From Chthoniobacterales bacterium (GTDB taxonomy: Bacteria > Verrucomicrobiota > Verrucomicrobiia > Chthoniobacterales > UBA10450), in assembly GCA_013821455.1 (NCBI GenBank), contig JACDGS010000008.1, positions 1-64,000 of the forward strand: a stretch of 64,000 nucleotides of DNA, read 5' to 3'. Below, one piece after another: positions 27,638 through 35,413 of this stretch. The translations under genes were made by a program, and so were the position numbers. The notes under the pieces were generated by a model, which searched no databases, was not told the DNA's origin, and was given only the letters and a program-made list of their open reading frames with translations. Within the stretch, counting starts at the first letter, position 1; every line of letters begins with the position of its first letter.

Positions 27638-28204
27638 ATCAGCGCCGCATTTTCGGCGGCGGGTTAAGGGCGAAGCGCTCGAGAACGGGGTCGCTGGCTT
27701 TGGTCGCGACGAGTTGGTGCTGGCGTTGGATGCGGTCACAATCCAGCCGATCATGTTCCCTCCGCTCTTGTAATGTTCTTTCTTCCCCCTCGTCTCGTAT
27801 CCTTCAATCGTGGCTCCTTCTGCCAAGACCGTTTGCGCTTGCCTCGGATCGGCTGTGATCATTTTGCCGCCCTCGCCAGCGCGGAACCACTTTCTGCTCC
27901 GCGCGTATCGTCCGACCCAGTACCATTGCAGAGTCACCTCCTCCGGGCTCGTCCCGATGTTGACCACGCTGATCTCAACCGTCGCCTCTTGTGTCGTCGT
28001 AATGCGCTTGGTAGACGAACTCGGAGGAATGCCTGCCTTCTGAGCGCGACCCGCGCCGACGTTGTGCGCATCCAGCGTGATGTGTGAAATGCCTGGAGGC
28101 GCGGACTCCAACGGCAACAGGTCGTCGGGATTTTTCTTCGCGCCAGAAGCAGGCGTGAGGATCAGAGCGAGAATAGGAAGGAATAAAAGAGCGATTCTAA
28201 TCAT
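27572..28204 (-). CDS. secreted protein of unknown function
   Basis: A 210-residue protein with a signal peptide (MIRIALLFLPILALILTPASG). The mature part contains an immunoglobulin-like strand pattern (TVEISVVNIGTSPEEVTLQW, YWVGRYARSRKWF, GNMIGWIVTASN). Its 3' end overlaps the convergent GlcD-type gene by 66 bases, and the last 40 residues (from about RRKCGADLN) are encoded in that overlap and look unlike a domain; the true protein may once have ended earlier. No family recognised. Confidence 0.55.
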   Translation of the reverse strand: MIRIALLFLPILALILTPASGAKKNPDDLLPLESAPPGISHITLDAHNVGAGRAQKAGIPPSSSTKRITTTQEATVEISVVNIGTSPEEVTLQWYWVGRYARSRKWFRAGEGGKMITADPRQAQTVLAEGATIEGYETRGKKEHYKSGGNMIGWIVTASNASTNSSRPKPATPFSSASPLTRRRKCGADLNKFSGIENIAGIERPLESGM

Positions 28205-28483
28205 AATGAAACGCCCCAATTGGGCTGGACGGTAATACGGCTCAACCTAATTTAGGGGATAGGTGGCGGGAAAGCTTTAGCTTGTTCTCGGAATTGATCC
28301 GCTCGCGTCCGTCCTAGAATCGCGACAAGCTGGCGGCAGAGGCGTTGCAGATTATTGCAGCGTGCGCGTTGACCTGGCCGTCTTTCGTTCTATAGTGCGG
28401 GACTTCATTACCAGCGCACCATCGGCCTTCTGGCCGAACCAATTAGGTGCATGCCCGCTTCGGCTCAGGCCGGAGCTTACTTT

Positions 28484-29344
28484 ATGAAACAAGCAACACT
28501 CTTCACCATCGCCGCGGGCCTCATTGCCGTCTCCGCTGCGGGCGTCTCTTCGGCTTCCGCGCAGACGGCGTTTAGCAAAGGACCGCTGACGAAGAAGCAA
28601 ACCCGCACTAACGGCGATCTCCTCTACCGTGTCGATCCGCTGGCCTACAAGTCGCCGAGCATCGAGATCATTCCCGGAACCAAGGGGCCGGAGCGTTACC
28701 CCTGGAAGGATCGGATTGTCACGACGGTTTTTTGGATTGGCGAGAACCCGACCGCTAACAATCCGGTGCCGAATCACGCGAGCAGTTGGGACGCCGCCTG
28801 GGCGAGAAATTACGGCGGCTACGACGATCCGAATCGCGCGAATCGGCGGGATTACATGCCCGTAAATTTCACTCCGCGCCAGAATCCTTTTTACTGCGCC
28901 CTTCCCTACAATGACAAGGCGCGCGAGGGCCACCGCTCCGAGGCGCCGAAGGTTGTTCCCTGGTTCAAGGAAGCGTATCAGGGACCGGCCGTTTCGGTTT
29001 GCAAAGATCGCTGGGTCGCGATCCGCAAGGGCAACCGCACGGTCTATGCGCAATGGGAGGATGCCGGTCCATTCCGCACCGATCACTGGGAATACGTTTT
29101 CGGAAACGAGCGGCCGAGGGCGAATCTGAACCAGGGCGCCGGCCTCGATGTTTCGCCGGCCGTGCGCGATTACCTCGGACTCCAGGAAACCGACGTGACG
29201 GATTGGAAATTTGTCGATTTCAAAGATGTCCCGCCGGGCCCGTGGGCGCGACATGGCGATAACAACACCTTCGTGCTCAACGCGCGCAAAGCTGAGCAGG
29301 AACTCGCCAGCGCGCAGAAAAAGCGGGCGGGGATTTTTCGTTAG
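28484..29344 (+). CDS. secreted protein, possibly double-psi beta-barrel
   Basis: A 286-residue exported protein: signal peptide about 1-28 (MKQATLFTIAAGLIAVSAAG), then a globular region. The segment from YCALPYND through CKDRWVAIRKGNRTVYAQWE, DAGP and NQGAGLDVSPAVRDYLGL resembles double-psi beta-barrel proteins (RlpA or expansin type), which bind or cut cell-wall glycans. This is suggestive only. The TAG stop lies inside a TCGTTAGGC motif (29338-29346). The ATG at 28484 gives the better signal peptide. Confidence 0.6.
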   Translation: MKQATLFTIAAGLIAVSAAGVSSASAQTAFSKGPLTKKQTRTNGDLLYRVDPLAYKSPSIEIIPGTKGPERYPWKDRIVTTVFWIGENPTANNPVPNHASSWDAAWARNYGGYDDPNRANRRDYMPVNFTPRQNPFYCALPYNDKAREGHRSEAPKVVPWFKEAYQGPAVSVCKDRWVAIRKGNRTVYAQWEDAGPFRTDHWEYVFGNERPRANLNQGAGLDVSPAVRDYLGLQETDVTDWKFVDFKDVPPGPWARHGDNNTFVLNARKAEQELASAQKKRAGIFR

Positions 29345-29400
29345 GCAGCGCGCGGGCTGACTCGCAAGGTTCCTCCTCCCCGGGAGGTCGATTACATCTC

Positions 29401-29491
29401 CGGGTAGCGCATGCGTCTCGCGTGCTGGCGATGGCGTTTCGCCGTCGCGAACTTTTCAAAAGGGGCGCGAGACGCAAGCGTGCCCCGCGGC
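29401..29491. repeat. REP-like palindromic element
   Basis: The 48 bases at 29401-29448 closely match the reverse complement of 41213-41260. The outer arms (about 29401-29422 and 29471-29491) form an imperfect hairpin. It lies just upstream of, and may run into, the rlmN leader. Confidence 0.75.
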
Positions 29492-29514
29492 CCTTGTGCT
29501 CGCAAAACTTTCCC

Positions 29515-30600
29515 GTGGTAAGCTTCCCAACTGTGCCGCCGCCATCGATCAAATCCAGGAGCCTCGACGAACTGTCACAGCACCTCGCCGCGCAAGGCCA
29601 GCCGGCCTATCGCGCGAAACAAGTAACCGATTGGCTTTATCGAAAGCGCGCCGATTCCTTCGCCGCGATGAGCGATCTCCCGGCCCCGCTGCGAGCGCAG
29701 CTCGCGGCGGACTTTACGTTCGTTAGGCCGGAAGTCGTCCGCGTCCTCGGCTCGAAAGATACCACGCGCAAATTTCTCTTCCGCCTCGCCGACGGCAACC
29801 TCATCGAGTCCGTTCTCATTCCCGCCTCGCCGGCGCTTTATGGCGAAACTTCCGACCGGCGCACGGCCTGCGTTTCCACTCAGGTCGGCTGCGCTTATGG
29901 CTGCAAATTTTGCGCGAGCGGGCTGGATGGATTCACCCGCAACCTCGAGCCCGACGAAATCATCGATCAGCTCCTCGCCATCGAGGGGGAAAGCGGCGAG
30001 CGCATCGATAACATCGTCTTCATGGGCATGGGCGAACCGCTCGCGAACCTCGCGAATCTTCTCCGCGCCATCCGCATCATCAACGCGCCCTGGGGGCTCG
30101 AGATCGGCGCGCGCCACATCACCATTTCTACCAGCGGCCTCGCGCCGCAGATCCGCAAACTCGCTACCGAACCGACGCAGTTCCGTCTCGCCATTTCCCT
30201 CCATGGCGCGACCGATGAGGTGCGCAGCCAGATCATGCCGATCAACCGCAAATACAACCTCGCGACCTTACTCGAAGCTTGCGACACCTACGTCGCGCAG
30301 AAGAAACGGCTCATGTTCGAATACATTCTCATCGCGGGGGTAAACGACTCCGGCGAACAGGCGCACCTACTCGCTCGCCACGCGCTCAGGTTATCTGCGA
30401 AAGTGAACCTGATTCCCTACAACACCGTCGCAGGCCTGGAGTGGTCGCGCCCGTCGCGCAACCGCCAGGAAACCTTTCTCCGCATCCTCCGCGAACATGG
30501 CGCGGTGGCCACGCTTCGCCGCGAGAAAGGTCACGACATAGCCGCCGCCTGCGGTCAGTTACGCCTGCAAACGAAGCGTGCGGAAACGCAATCTGCCTAA
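29515..30600 (+). CDS. rlmN: 23S rRNA (adenine2503-C2) methyltransferase RlmN
   Basis: A radical-SAM enzyme that methylates A2503 of 23S rRNA and A37 of some tRNAs. The CxxxCxxC motif is in GCAYGCKFCASG; the helper Cys is in GHDIAAACGQL near the end; FMGMGEPLAN is the usual SAM-binding segment. About 361 residues from the GTG at 29515; a GTG at 29533 is also possible. Upstream in-frame codons fall in the palindromic element and are unlikely to be translated. One TCGTTAGGC lies within the gene, encoding FVRPE, and the TAA stop falls in another copy of the motif (30595-30603). Confidence 0.92.
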   Translation: MVSFPTVPPPSIKSRSLDELSQHLAAQGQPAYRAKQVTDWLYRKRADSFAAMSDLPAPLRAQLAADFTFVRPEVVRVLGSKDTTRKFLFRLADGNLIESVLIPASPALYGETSDRRTACVSTQVGCAYGCKFCASGLDGFTRNLEPDEIIDQLLAIEGESGERIDNIVFMGMGEPLANLANLLRAIRIINAPWGLEIGARHITISTSGLAPQIRKLATEPTQFRLAISLHGATDEVRSQIMPINRKYNLATLLEACDTYVAQKKRLMFEYILIAGVNDSGEQAHLLARHALRLSAKVNLIPYNTVAGLEWSRPSRNRQETFLRILREHGAVATLRREKGHDIAAACGQLRLQTKRAETQSA

Positions 30601-30603
30601 CGA

Positions 30604-31207
30604 CTCGTTTCCCGCAGGCGCTGCCGTGCATAATCGAGGAATCGTTAGGGAATTAATGCCCGCGCTTCGGCGAAGCATGCCGTCCCGGCTTTTGTAGAAT
30701 CCTCACGATCGCGGCTGAGGCATTAGGAGTTGCCTAACGAGAATAGGACTCGCGCTAAGTCCTCTCGACCCGAGTCTGGGCCCTTTCCGTTTATCCAGCG
30801 TGGTGGAGTTGTTTTCTTTCAGCGAGCGAGGTCGCTATGAGTTGTTTGAGCACCTTGCGATCAATATCGTTGAGCCTTCGCACGTAGAGGCAGCCTTTGT
30901 GCCTTCATGGGACCCGAAGATGCGGCGGCACGACGGGGAGGTCAATCCACTCGCGGCGACGGGAAGAAGCACGCAGACGACTCCCTAACGAGAAAAGAGT
31001 GGGAATAACCCGGATTATCACGGCGTCGCTCGAGAGCGAAAGCTTAGCCTAACGAGTATAAGGCGACCTGCTGGAAGGAACTCGCGCGAAGTAGAGCTTC
31101 AACGAAAGGTGCGGGGCACAACTGCAACTTGGGCACGAAGACGAAAGAACTGCTGTTGGCAACACGCACAGACCGCCCCCCCGAATCCGGCCCTATTCCT
31201 TCCGATC
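30604..31207. other. intergenic region with motif copies and TA repeat R1
   Basis: No convincing gene. It has GCCTAACGAGAATAGG at 30732-30747, an 8-mer copy at 30984-30991 and repeat R1 (31047-31173). A short plus-strand frame at 30800-30988 is unsupported. Confidence 0.5.
31047..31173 (-). repeat. TA-associated repeat R1
   Basis: One of four related 110-135 bp repeats that separate toxin-antitoxin loci. Read on the minus strand, the right end is CTTATACTCGTTAGGC and the left end is GTCTGTGCGTGTTGCC. This copy is the most diverged in the middle. Confidence 0.75.
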
Positions 31208-31546
31208 CTATCTCCGCGCGAGATAGTCGGCCAAACGGTTTAGCAGGCGTTGGTGTCGCGCTGCCGAGATCGAGCCGATGTCACCCAATAACTCATCGGC
31301 CGGAAGAAGAGCGAGAAAACCAAGGCGGATGAGCGATGTGTCCTGAAGGCCGCTCTCCGCGAAGTCCGGATCGGTTGCGACGATCACCTCGTCGAAATCA
31401 TCCACCCGGTGGTGCAATTGCCGGCTCACGCCGCAGAGAAGAAAATCACCGAAAGGCCGCATCGTCCGCAGGATGATCGCGGGCCGGTTTTTGGTCTGAC
31501 CGTCGGCTTGCACGAAAGCCGTCAGCACCACATCGCCCTCCTTCAC
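31208..31546 (-). CDS. MazF/PemK-family toxin
   Basis: A 112-residue type II toxin of the MazF/PemK family, an endoribonuclease. The family start is clear: KEGDVVLTAFVQADGQTKNR, PAIILRTMRPFGDFLLCGVS. The Arg of NRPAIIL and the turn after it are the usual active-site area. The start codon overlaps the antitoxin stop by four bases (ATGA), so the pair is translated together from the minus strand. It is the most distal of three TA loci in a row and the only one with an intact toxin. Confidence 0.85.
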   Translation of the reverse strand: MKEGDVVLTAFVQADGQTKNRPAIILRTMRPFGDFLLCGVSRQLHHRVDDFDEVIVATDPDFAESGLQDTSLIRLGFLALLPADELLGDIGSISAARHQRLLNRLADYLARR

Positions 31547-31773
31547 GGCTCAGCGCGAGAGCGAAGCATGGTTGCCGGATAGTCTGGCTCGTCTTCGGCA
31601 TAAGCGCGGGCCAAGCCGGCTTTGGAGAGCCCGTACCATGCATGCGCTTCGGAATCACCGGCGCTTCCGGGAAGAACGGTGACGAGCAACCGGGCATCCC
31701 GAGGCAAGGGAAAGGGTTCATCCAACTCGATGGCATCACCATTGACGTGTGCCGTAAGCGTTACGGTCTTCAT
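31543..31773 (-). CDS. antitoxin partner of the MazF-like toxin
   Basis: A 76-residue antitoxin (MKTVTLTAHVNGDAIELDEP followed by FPLPRDARLLVTVLP). It opens with the short beta-hairpin of AbrB/SpoVT-like or DUF104-type antitoxins, then an acidic tail (YAEDEPDYPATMLRS) that would wrap the toxin. The ATG at 31773 is chosen because the frame upstream continues into repeat R2. It precedes the toxin gene in a two-gene operon 87 bases after R2. Confidence 0.75.
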   Translation of the reverse strand: MKTVTLTAHVNGDAIELDEPFPLPRDARLLVTVLPGSAGDSEAHAWYGLSKAGLARAYAEDEPDYPATMLRSRAEP

Positions 31774-31859
31774 AGGCGCACCATATCTGCCCGCGCCGCT
31801 GCAAGCAAGCGTCGCAGAACTTCCGAGATTCGCAGGCTGACACGAGGAAACGAGGACGA

Positions 31860-31977
31860 GCCTAACGAGTATAAGACAAAGGTCGCTGGAAGAACCTCTG
31901 GTGAAGCAGGGCTTCAAAGGCAAGTGAGGAAATCAGAGATGTTATTGGCAACATGCACAGATAGACCCCTAATCCCC
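31860..31977 (-). repeat. TA-associated repeat R2
   Basis: Second repeat copy. Minus strand: GGGGATTAGGGGTC at the left end, GTTCTTCCAGC in the middle, CTTATACTCGTTAGGC at the right end. Its left end cuts off the toxin gene of locus 2. Confidence 0.85.
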
Positions 31978-32060
31978 GCAAGAATAGGAACTCGCCCCTC
32001 GTAGAAGGAGGCCGCCTCAATAAGTTCCGTTTCGGCGTCCGGGTGATAAGTCAGGCGCAT
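31978..32060 (-). pseudogene. truncated RelE/ParE-family toxin
   Basis: From an ATG at 32060 the frame reads MRLTYHPDAETELIEAASFY then EGRVPIL, which is the normal beginning of RelE/ParE toxins that follow this class of antitoxin. After about 27 residues it runs into repeat R2 and the rest of the toxin (normally about 95 residues) is missing. It overlaps the antitoxin stop, as expected for an operon partner. Confidence 0.7.
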
Positions 32061-32281
32061 CCGATCGCGCGCCGCGCCGCCGTCATGACCTCCTCGTGCG
32101 TGCGTGCGATCACGGCGCCAGAGGAAAGCTCTTGGTCGCGCCGGGCGGCCTCACCCACCGCGTCGCGCTCATTTGTGTCGGCGAGACCCGCATCGATGCT
32201 CTGCCAAAGCGTCTGCGCGAGCGAGACTCGCTCGAAAAGGGGGAGGGCCATCGCCTCGGAAGTGAGCTGCTGTGTGGACAT
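32051..32281 (-). CDS. putative addiction module antitoxin (TIGR02574 type)
   Basis: A 76-residue protein of the family called addiction module component (TIGR02574), the usual partner of RelE/ParE toxins. Segments LPLFERVSLAQTLWQSID and THEEVMTAARRAIG (the end has lost some family residues) support this. The ATG at 32281 gives the normal family length. Its toxin is cut short by repeat R2, so the antitoxin is orphaned. Confidence 0.75.
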   Translation of the reverse strand: MSTQQLTSEAMALPLFERVSLAQTLWQSIDAGLADTNERDAVGEAARRDQELSSGAVIARTHEEVMTAARRAIGCA

Positions 32282-32779
32282 GGCGAAGACGTAGCGAGCA
32301 GGACACACTTGGTCAACAGAGTGCGCGAGCAAACCTGACGAGAACGAAGTGGACCAGAAAACGACGACATAGACTTAGCCCGGCAGGGTGAGCGAGTCGC
32401 GCGAACGAATGAACAAGATCACCCATTGATTCCCACTATCCAATCCGTGCTTTTAAGGCTTCTAGGTCTTCCAAAAATAGCGAGATTATGAAGCTGCCCC
32501 CTTGTCCTAGCCTCGTCCTAGATTTTCACTAGATGGTGTCGGTCGTCAATCCAAATCGTAGCCTAACGAATATAAGACCAAGGCTGCTGGAAGAACCTCG
32601 AGCGGAGCAGAATTTCAAGCCAAGTGAGGAAATAAGAGATGCACGTTGGTAACATGCACAGACCGACCCCAAATTGCCTTCCTCGACCCCGAATCCCACT
32701 GTTCTCTAAATCAGCTGGCTGCGCCGTGCCGGCTTATGCCCGTGGTTTGACTAATTTGATGATCGCATCAGAAATTTGC
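32282..32779. other. intergenic region with TA repeat R3
   Basis: No supported gene. Repeat R3 lies at 32561-32670. The C-terminal frameshifted tail of the upstream PemK-like toxin (QISDAIIKLVKPRA) runs to about 32736. Confidence 0.5.
32561..32670 (-). repeat. TA-associated repeat R3
   Basis: Third copy. Minus strand: GTCTGTGCATGTTACC at the left end and CTTATATTCGTTAGGC at the right end, with GTTCTTCCAGCAGCC between. Confidence 0.82.
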
Positions 32780-33073
32780 TTACGGGGAAGCGTCGCGTAA
32801 GACGCCAACCTCCGAAGAAATCAAAGTGTGATGCGCAGTGAATAGTTTGGTGGGGCGGGCGTAGCTTGTCACGCGCAGCGATCCGCTTTGAAAATCCGTG
32901 TCGGTCACCCGGATAGCTTGTGGGTCTGAGTAAGGATTGCTGGTGATCTGGCACAGCAGCCAATCGCCGCGATCGCAGTCGGCGACCACCACGGCCGGCC
33001 GCAATTTCGCCTCCGACAAGTCGGAAAACGGGAATCGAACAAGAACTACTGAGCCTGTTGCAAATGAGCCCAC
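32780..33073 (-). CDS. PemK/MazF-like toxin with frameshifted C-terminus
   Basis: A 97-residue PemK-like toxin (GSVVLVRFPFSDLSEAKLRP, AVVVADCDRGDWLLCQITS, LRVTSYARPTKLFTAHHTLI). The start is a GTG at 33073 inside the end of the antitoxin gene. The frame stops after VLRDASP, but a neighbouring frame continues KQISDAIIKLVKPRA, the helical end normal for this family. One extra C in the run at about 32793-32796 explains it. Whether the shortened protein is active is unknown. Confidence 0.72.
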   Translation of the reverse strand: MGSFATGSVVLVRFPFSDLSEAKLRPAVVVADCDRGDWLLCQITSNPYSDPQAIRVTDTDFQSGSLRVTSYARPTKLFTAHHTLISSEVGVLRDASP

Positions 33074-33273
33074 GCGGCATCCTCCTCGGGACGATTCCAA
33101 TCTTCGGCCAGCGCGACCTCACTGAGCAGCGCGGTTTCTGCCCGGTTGGTGCTGGGCTCGTCTTCGAGAATGGTGACGAGGGCACGGCGTGCCGAGGACA
33201 AGCGGATGCCTTCGAGCAATCGCACCGTGCCGTGCTCATCGATGACCGCTTCAAGCGTCTGGATCATGCTCAA
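33046..33273 (-). CDS. antitoxin partner of the PemK-like toxin
   Basis: A 75-residue antitoxin: TLEAVIDEHGTVRLLEGIRL is the AbrB-like start and AEDWNRPEEDAAWAHLQQAQ the acidic toxin-binding tail. The gene overlaps the toxin start by 28 bases. An alternative ATG is two codons in. It is the first operon of the TA series, 107 bases downstream of repeat R4 on the minus strand. Confidence 0.75.
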   Translation of the reverse strand: MSMIQTLEAVIDEHGTVRLLEGIRLSSARRALVTILEDEPSTNRAETALLSEVALAEDWNRPEEDAAWAHLQQAQ

Positions 33274-33379
33274 GTTTAGCGGCTTTGCTTCACGCGGGCA
33301 AGGGCGTCGAAGGTCGAACGTCTATCGAGCGCGAATCAGAATGGCTTGAAACTTCCGAGGAAAGCATAAACAACTCTTG

Positions 33380-33512
33380 GCCTAACGAGTATAAGACAAA
33401 GTTCGCTCGACGAACCTTGAGACAGAGCTTCGGCGGAAATGAGCGGCGAATTGCAACATAGACACGAGGAAGCAGGTGCTTGGCAACATGCACAGACAGA
33501 TCCCTAATCCCC
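33380..33512 (-). repeat. TA-associated repeat R4
   Basis: Fourth copy. Minus strand: GGGGATTAGGGATC at the left end and CTTATACTCGTTAGGC at the right end. It opens the TA series. Confidence 0.82.
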
Positions 33513-33720
33513 GTTATTCGCTTGATACGTTCCACTGATCGCATCGGACCAGCCGCCCGAGTATCCGAACTCATATCCCATCCGTAGCATCCAAATCAAA
33601 GAGAGAGCCGCAACCAAGGGAATATCATCCGCTGATAGCCGCGGGGATGCTTATATGCAATGAACGTGAGGCCGGAAATCATCGCTACAATCAGCGCCAC
33701 CTACGATAGTCTGAAAGATC

Positions 33721-33780
33721 GGTCTAACGTTCTTCGACAGCCACGCCTTTACGGCGTTGGCTGGACGAACTGGTTCGACC
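33721..33780 (-). repeat. short 59-be-like attC site of the peptidase E cassette
   Basis: A 60-base imperfect palindrome. Minus strand: GGTCGAAC at one end and GTTAGACC at the other, with the L'' arm AGCCAACGCC pairing with GGCGTGGCT around a GTAAA-containing loop and one bulged A. Size and layout fit the short attC (59-base element) class. The R'' box has one mismatch. Confidence 0.78.
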
Positions 33781-33826
33781 CATCTTCAGTTTCACTCTTC
33801 CTAATAGGTCAGATTTAGCCATGAGC

Positions 33827-34471
33827 TTAAGTCCCTTGCTCTCTGCATTTGACATCTACAATGAGGGATTCTCCATCATGCAAAGCGACGAAAGGAATTT
33901 TGTTTCCAATGAAGTATTCTACAGATTTTTCGATAAGGGCTGATTCAGAATGATCTGACCTGTAATGGGGCACAATACAGTAAGGCACAAAGCTTAGTCC
34001 TTTCCAAATTACTTCGGGGGAGTATCCCAAAGGCATTGCGGCTGGATCATCAGCTAGGTGGATGCCTTCCAAAGTCGGAGTGACCACACAGGCCCCTGCA
34101 CTGTAACCGGAATAGACGAAATCATCTTCCCTAAGTTTTCTCTGAAGAATTAAGTCGAGACCGCTCTCTGCAAAAGCACGACGCAGGACAAAAGTATTTC
34201 CACCGGTTACCCAAATATAGCCAAACCCTTGCAAGTGTTTTTCCAATTCACCGGCTTTTTGAAAAAAATGACGCAAGTCTAAAGATTCGGGAAACAAGCC
34301 TATTGCGCTAAGATCCGTGATTTCTCTTTCCAACCCCTTTTTTAATCTCTCCGTGTCTCGGTAAACGTCGAGCGCATTTCGCACGATGGCAACCTTCTTA
34401 TTTTTGGCGGGTAGAGTTGATAGGCGCGAGGGTTCCTTACATAAATGATATGATGAAAGGTAAAGTTTCAC
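33827..34471 (-). CDS. peptidase E-like protein (family S51)
   Basis: A 214-residue peptidase of family S51 (dipeptidase E / cyanophycinase group). Evidence: GFGYIWVTGGNTFVLRRAF and the nucleophile elbow YSGYSAGACVV with its Ser, then a His in VPHYRSDHSES. S51 enzymes cut N-terminal Asp dipeptides. The start is taken as the GTG at 34471, just after the R' box of site A. Base use is clearly more AT-rich than the neighbours, and its attC (33721-33780) is a different, short class, so this cassette probably came from another source. Confidence 0.85.
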   Translation of the reverse strand: MKLYLSSYHLCKEPSRLSTLPAKNKKVAIVRNALDVYRDTERLKKGLEREITDLSAIGLFPESLDLRHFFQKAGELEKHLQGFGYIWVTGGNTFVLRRAFAESGLDLILQRKLREDDFVYSGYSAGACVVTPTLEGIHLADDPAAMPLGYSPEVIWKGLSFVPYCIVPHYRSDHSESALIEKSVEYFIGNKIPFVALHDGESLIVDVKCREQGT

Positions 34472-34477
34472 TTCTTT

Positions 34478-34600
34478 GTCTAACGAGAACAAGATCAGCC
34501 ACCGCTGGCGAGGGCGCGCGGGGCGGCGGGAGAAAGGGTTCGAGTCATGGGAATCTTGAGCGTACGCCGGCCAGCGGTTGGCTGCATCGCATGGTTAGGC
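34478..34600 (-). repeat. attC recombination site A (cassette array 2)
   Basis: Minus strand: R'' GCCTAAC (34594-34600), L'' AGCCAACCGCTGGC, L' GCCAGCGGTGGCTGATC, R' GTTAGAC (34478-34484). One bulged A in L''. Confidence 0.88.
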
Positions 34601-34632
34601 TTTTCGGTAAGCGATCACAGGACTGAGCTTCC

Positions 34633-35136
34633 CTATCCCTTGCGCCATCCTTTGGAGGTGCGACGCCACCGTCCGAACCAACCGCGATTAGAGTAATTCC
34701 AGCTACCGTCTGAGGCACTGTGCTCAATCTCATCGGGCGCGTTCATAATGGCCCTAATCCGTTGTTTCTCGTCGCGATGGCTAATCTGGTCCTGCCACTT
34801 GAGATAAGCTTCCACGCGTCCAGCCTTTTCTTCTGCGGCTTCCTTTTCGGCTGGGACCTGGTCTTGACGTCGCGCCTCTGCGGCCCTCTGTTCGGCCGCC
34901 GCAGAGGCGCGGTTACGTACCCTCTGTTCGGCGAAGAAGCGCTGCCGGTCCTCTTCGTGGCGGACCGCTAGCGCCTCCGCCTCCCGGCGAGCGGCAGCTA
35001 GTCGCTCGCGCTCCCGTTCTTGCTCGATGCGGCTCTGCTCTGCCCGATACTGAGCCCGCCTGGAGCGGGCCTCTCGGAAATGCTGCCCAGAAACGAGGCG
35101 AACGACTACTCGGAGCAATGTTTTAGTTGAGCGCAT
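34633..35136 (-). CDS. cassette-encoded coiled-coil protein
   Basis: A 167-residue protein of unknown function. After a short N-terminal hydrophobic stretch (TLLRVVVRLVSG), residues about 25-110 are a long charged helix rich in Arg, Glu, Ala and Gln (REARSRRAQYRAEQSRIEQE, RERERLAAARREAEALAVRH), probably a coiled coil. The C-terminal 30 residues are Gly/Trp/Arg-rich (WNYSNRGWFGRWRRTSKGW). The ATG at 35136 lies just inside the cassette after the R' box of site B. Confidence 0.6.
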   Translation of the reverse strand: MRSTKTLLRVVVRLVSGQHFREARSRRAQYRAEQSRIEQERERERLAAARREAEALAVRHEEDRQRFFAEQRVRNRASAAAEQRAAEARRQDQVPAEKEAAEEKAGRVEAYLKWQDQISHRDEKQRIRAIMNAPDEIEHSASDGSWNYSNRGWFGRWRRTSKGWRKG

Positions 35137-35150
35137 GACGATCGCAAGAA

Positions 35151-35273
35151 GCCTAACGAGAACAAGATCAGCCACCGCTGGCGAAGGCGCGCGTCGCGGC
35201 GGGATGTGAGGTTTGAGTCATGGAAAACTTGAGCGTACGCCGGCCAGGGGTTGGCTGCATCGCATGGTTAGGC
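35151..35273 (-). repeat. attC recombination site B (cassette array 2)
   Basis: Minus strand: R'' GCCTAAC (35267-35273) and R' GTTAGGC (35151-35157). L'' AGCCAACCCCTGGC pairs less well than at the other sites (GCCAGCGGTGGC). Confidence 0.86.
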
Positions 35274-35399
35274 CCTAGATAATTCGTCGAGGGTCTCGTC
35301 TATCATGAGCTTCAGATGCGGGATCGCGACTGTCACATCGTCATCCATCACTTCGATACGATGACGAGCGCACGTAGGGGACGTCAAAATGCTGACCAT
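35268..35399 (-). CDS. 43-residue ORF ending in the attC R'' box
   Basis: From an ATG at 35399 it reads MVSILTSPTCARHRIEVMDD then DVTVAIPHLKLMIDETLDEL and SRA; the TAA stop is inside R'' of site B (GCCTAAC). It lies downstream of two other ORFs in the same cassette. The acidic amphipathic sequence and the exact stop position suggest a translated small protein or the tail of an older, broken gene. Function unknown. Confidence 0.4.
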   Translation of the reverse strand: MVSILTSPTCARHRIEVMDDDVTVAIPHLKLMIDETLDELSRA

Positions 35400-35413
35400 T
35401 GGGTGTTCCTTAT

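Larger units (their letters stand above)
33274..33826. other. non-coding junction between TA series and cassette array 2
   Basis: It holds repeat R4 (33380-33512) and the short attC site (33721-33780). The rest shows no gene. Confidence 0.55.

Noticed and set aside
28352-29254. Minus-strand open frame of 300 codons
   Set aside because: Antisense to the secreted protein at 28484-29344, which has a signal peptide and normal codon use.
31047-33512. TA-associated repeats as attC sites
   Set aside because: They end in CTCGTTAGGC like R', but the other end has no RYYYAAC and the repeat has no pairing L arms.
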